Assembly: GCF_003001935.1 (NCBI RefSeq)
Contig: NZ_PVNG01000003.1
Span: 434,001 to 498,000, forward strand
Length of the DNA stretch: 64,000 nucleotides
Direction of reading: 5' to 3'
From: Nonomuraea fuscirosea
GTDB lineage: Bacteria; Actinomycetota; Actinomycetes; Streptosporangiales; Streptosporangiaceae
Part shown: in pieces, positions 63,516 to 64,000 of the stretch
Numbering within the stretch: the first letter of the stretch is position 1
How the letters are laid out: every line of letters starts with the position of its first letter
The notes under the pieces: generated by a model
What the model was told of the DNA's origin: nothing
What the model saw: the letters and a program-made list of their open reading frames with translations, nothing else
Database searches by the model: none
Translations under genes and position numbers: made by a program

Positions 63516-64000
63516 TCAGCTGGAAAGATACGCCTCACGGACGTTCCGCCTGCTCAGCTTGCCGGTCGGCGTACGGGGCAGCGTCTGCCGGTACTCGATC
63601 AGCCGCGGGTGCTTCAGCCTGGCCAGCCGGGGGGCGCAGTGCCGCAGCAGCTCGGCCGTGAGCTCCTCGCCGCCCGCGATCCCGTCGGCCGGCTGGACGA
63701 GCGCCACCACCTTGTGCCCCCACTCGGGATCGGGCACGCCGATCACGGCCACGTCGGCCACCGAGGGATGTTCGAGCAGCGCCGCCTCGATCTCGGCCGG
63801 GTAGATGTTGACCCCGCCGGAGATGATCAGGTCGGTCCGCCGGTCCAGCAGGAACAGGTAGCCGTCGTCGTCGAGGTAGCCGATGTCGCCCGGCGTGTAC
63901 TCCCGCCCGCGCATGGCCGAGGCCGTCTTGTCCGGGTCGCGGTGGTACTCGAAGCGGTTGATCCCGCCGATGTAGACCAGTCCGGGCTGTCCCGGTGCCG
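63516..64000 (-). CDS. acyl-CoA synthetase (AMP-binding), 5' part cut by window edge
   Basis: The C-terminal about 160 residues of an ANL-family ligase, open to the window end. Visible motifs are GDIGYLDDDGYLFLLDRRTD, IISGGVNIYPAEIEAALLEHP and the catalytic-lysine segment PRTPTGKLSRRNVRE. The pattern fits a fatty-acid/aromatic acid CoA ligase. It continues in frame upstream of the internal ATG at 63914 (GLVYIGGINRFEYHRDP), so that ATG is not the start. Confidence 0.9.
   Translation of the reverse strand, partial: APGQPGLVYIGGINRFEYHRDPDKTASAMRGREYTPGDIGYLDDDGYLFLLDRRTDLIISGGVNIYPAEIEAALLEHPSVADVAVIGVPDPEWGHKVVALVQPADGIAGGEELTAELLRHCAPRLARLKHPRLIEYRQTLPRTPTGKLSRRNVREAYLSS

Overview
The window is chromosomal DNA of a high-GC actinomycete. 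The evidence is the GC-rich third codon positions, frequent GTG starts, ATGA/GTGA stop-start overlaps, a DasR-like GlcNAc regulon, SARP/AfsR regulators, FtsEX, SmpB/tmRNA and an NAD-type 180-kDa glutamate dehydrogenase. Gene content looks most like the Streptosporangiales (Nonomuraea-like); that placement is an inference.

Left part (1-13.1 kb). An amino-sugar PTS locus holds two tandem EIIC permeases, a GntR/DasR-like regulator, a SIS-domain sugar-phosphate enzyme, EIIB, EIIA, HPr and EI, with DasR-type operators in front of the SIS gene and ptsH. A GH3 N-acetylglucosaminidase lipoprotein follows. Then come an orphan ATP synthase a subunit, three HAD hydrolases (one apparently starting at AUC) and two small conserved proteins.

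13.2-23.4 kb. A bifunctional-type PBP faces a LysR regulator coupled to a class A beta-lactamase-like hydrolase. Next are acetoacetate-CoA ligase, an NmrA/quinone-oxidoreductase fusion with a divergent AraC regulator, an L,D-transpeptidase with a long period-5 Arg-rich linker, and a small secreted protein.

23.5-29.2 kb. A four-gene leftward cluster encodes a secreted DUF4142 protein, a secreted DUF1996 protein, a bis-heme membrane protein and a NuoF-ferredoxin fusion. It faces an ECF sigma factor coupled to a very short zinc-finger anti-sigma. I read it as a possible transmembrane electron-transfer module.

29.5-42.1 kb. Housekeeping block: glutamate dehydrogenase (with a sharply lower-GC internal patch), a lipoprotein, prfB, a small zinc-ribbon membrane protein, ftsE, ftsX, smpB, a PBP-like lipoprotein that has lost all three catalytic motifs, and ssrA (tmRNA).

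42.2-52.3 kb. Directly after ssrA lies a complete thioamitide (thioviridamide-type) RiPP gene cluster: a precursor with predicted core SFTGIIVTAGVHC, two APH-like kinases, a HopA1-like protein, a Cys decarboxylase flavoprotein, a methyltransferase, YcaO, TfuA, a Fe(II)/2OG hydroxylase, a papain-like peptidase and a convergent SARP regulator. The genes overlap one another by 4 nt, so they are probably one translationally coupled operon. The core sequence differs from the VMAAA-type cores I know, which makes this the most exciting locus in the window.

52.4-64 kb. A vapC remnant, a MotA/TolQ/ExbB-like two-gene membrane system, a small membrane protein, a GlxA-type regulator, a transmembrane Ser/Thr kinase coupled to an AfsR-like SARP-NB-ARC-TPR regulator, a lipoprotein/OmpA pair, an HtrA-like PDZ protease lipoprotein, and the 3' part of an acyl-CoA ligase cut by the window end.
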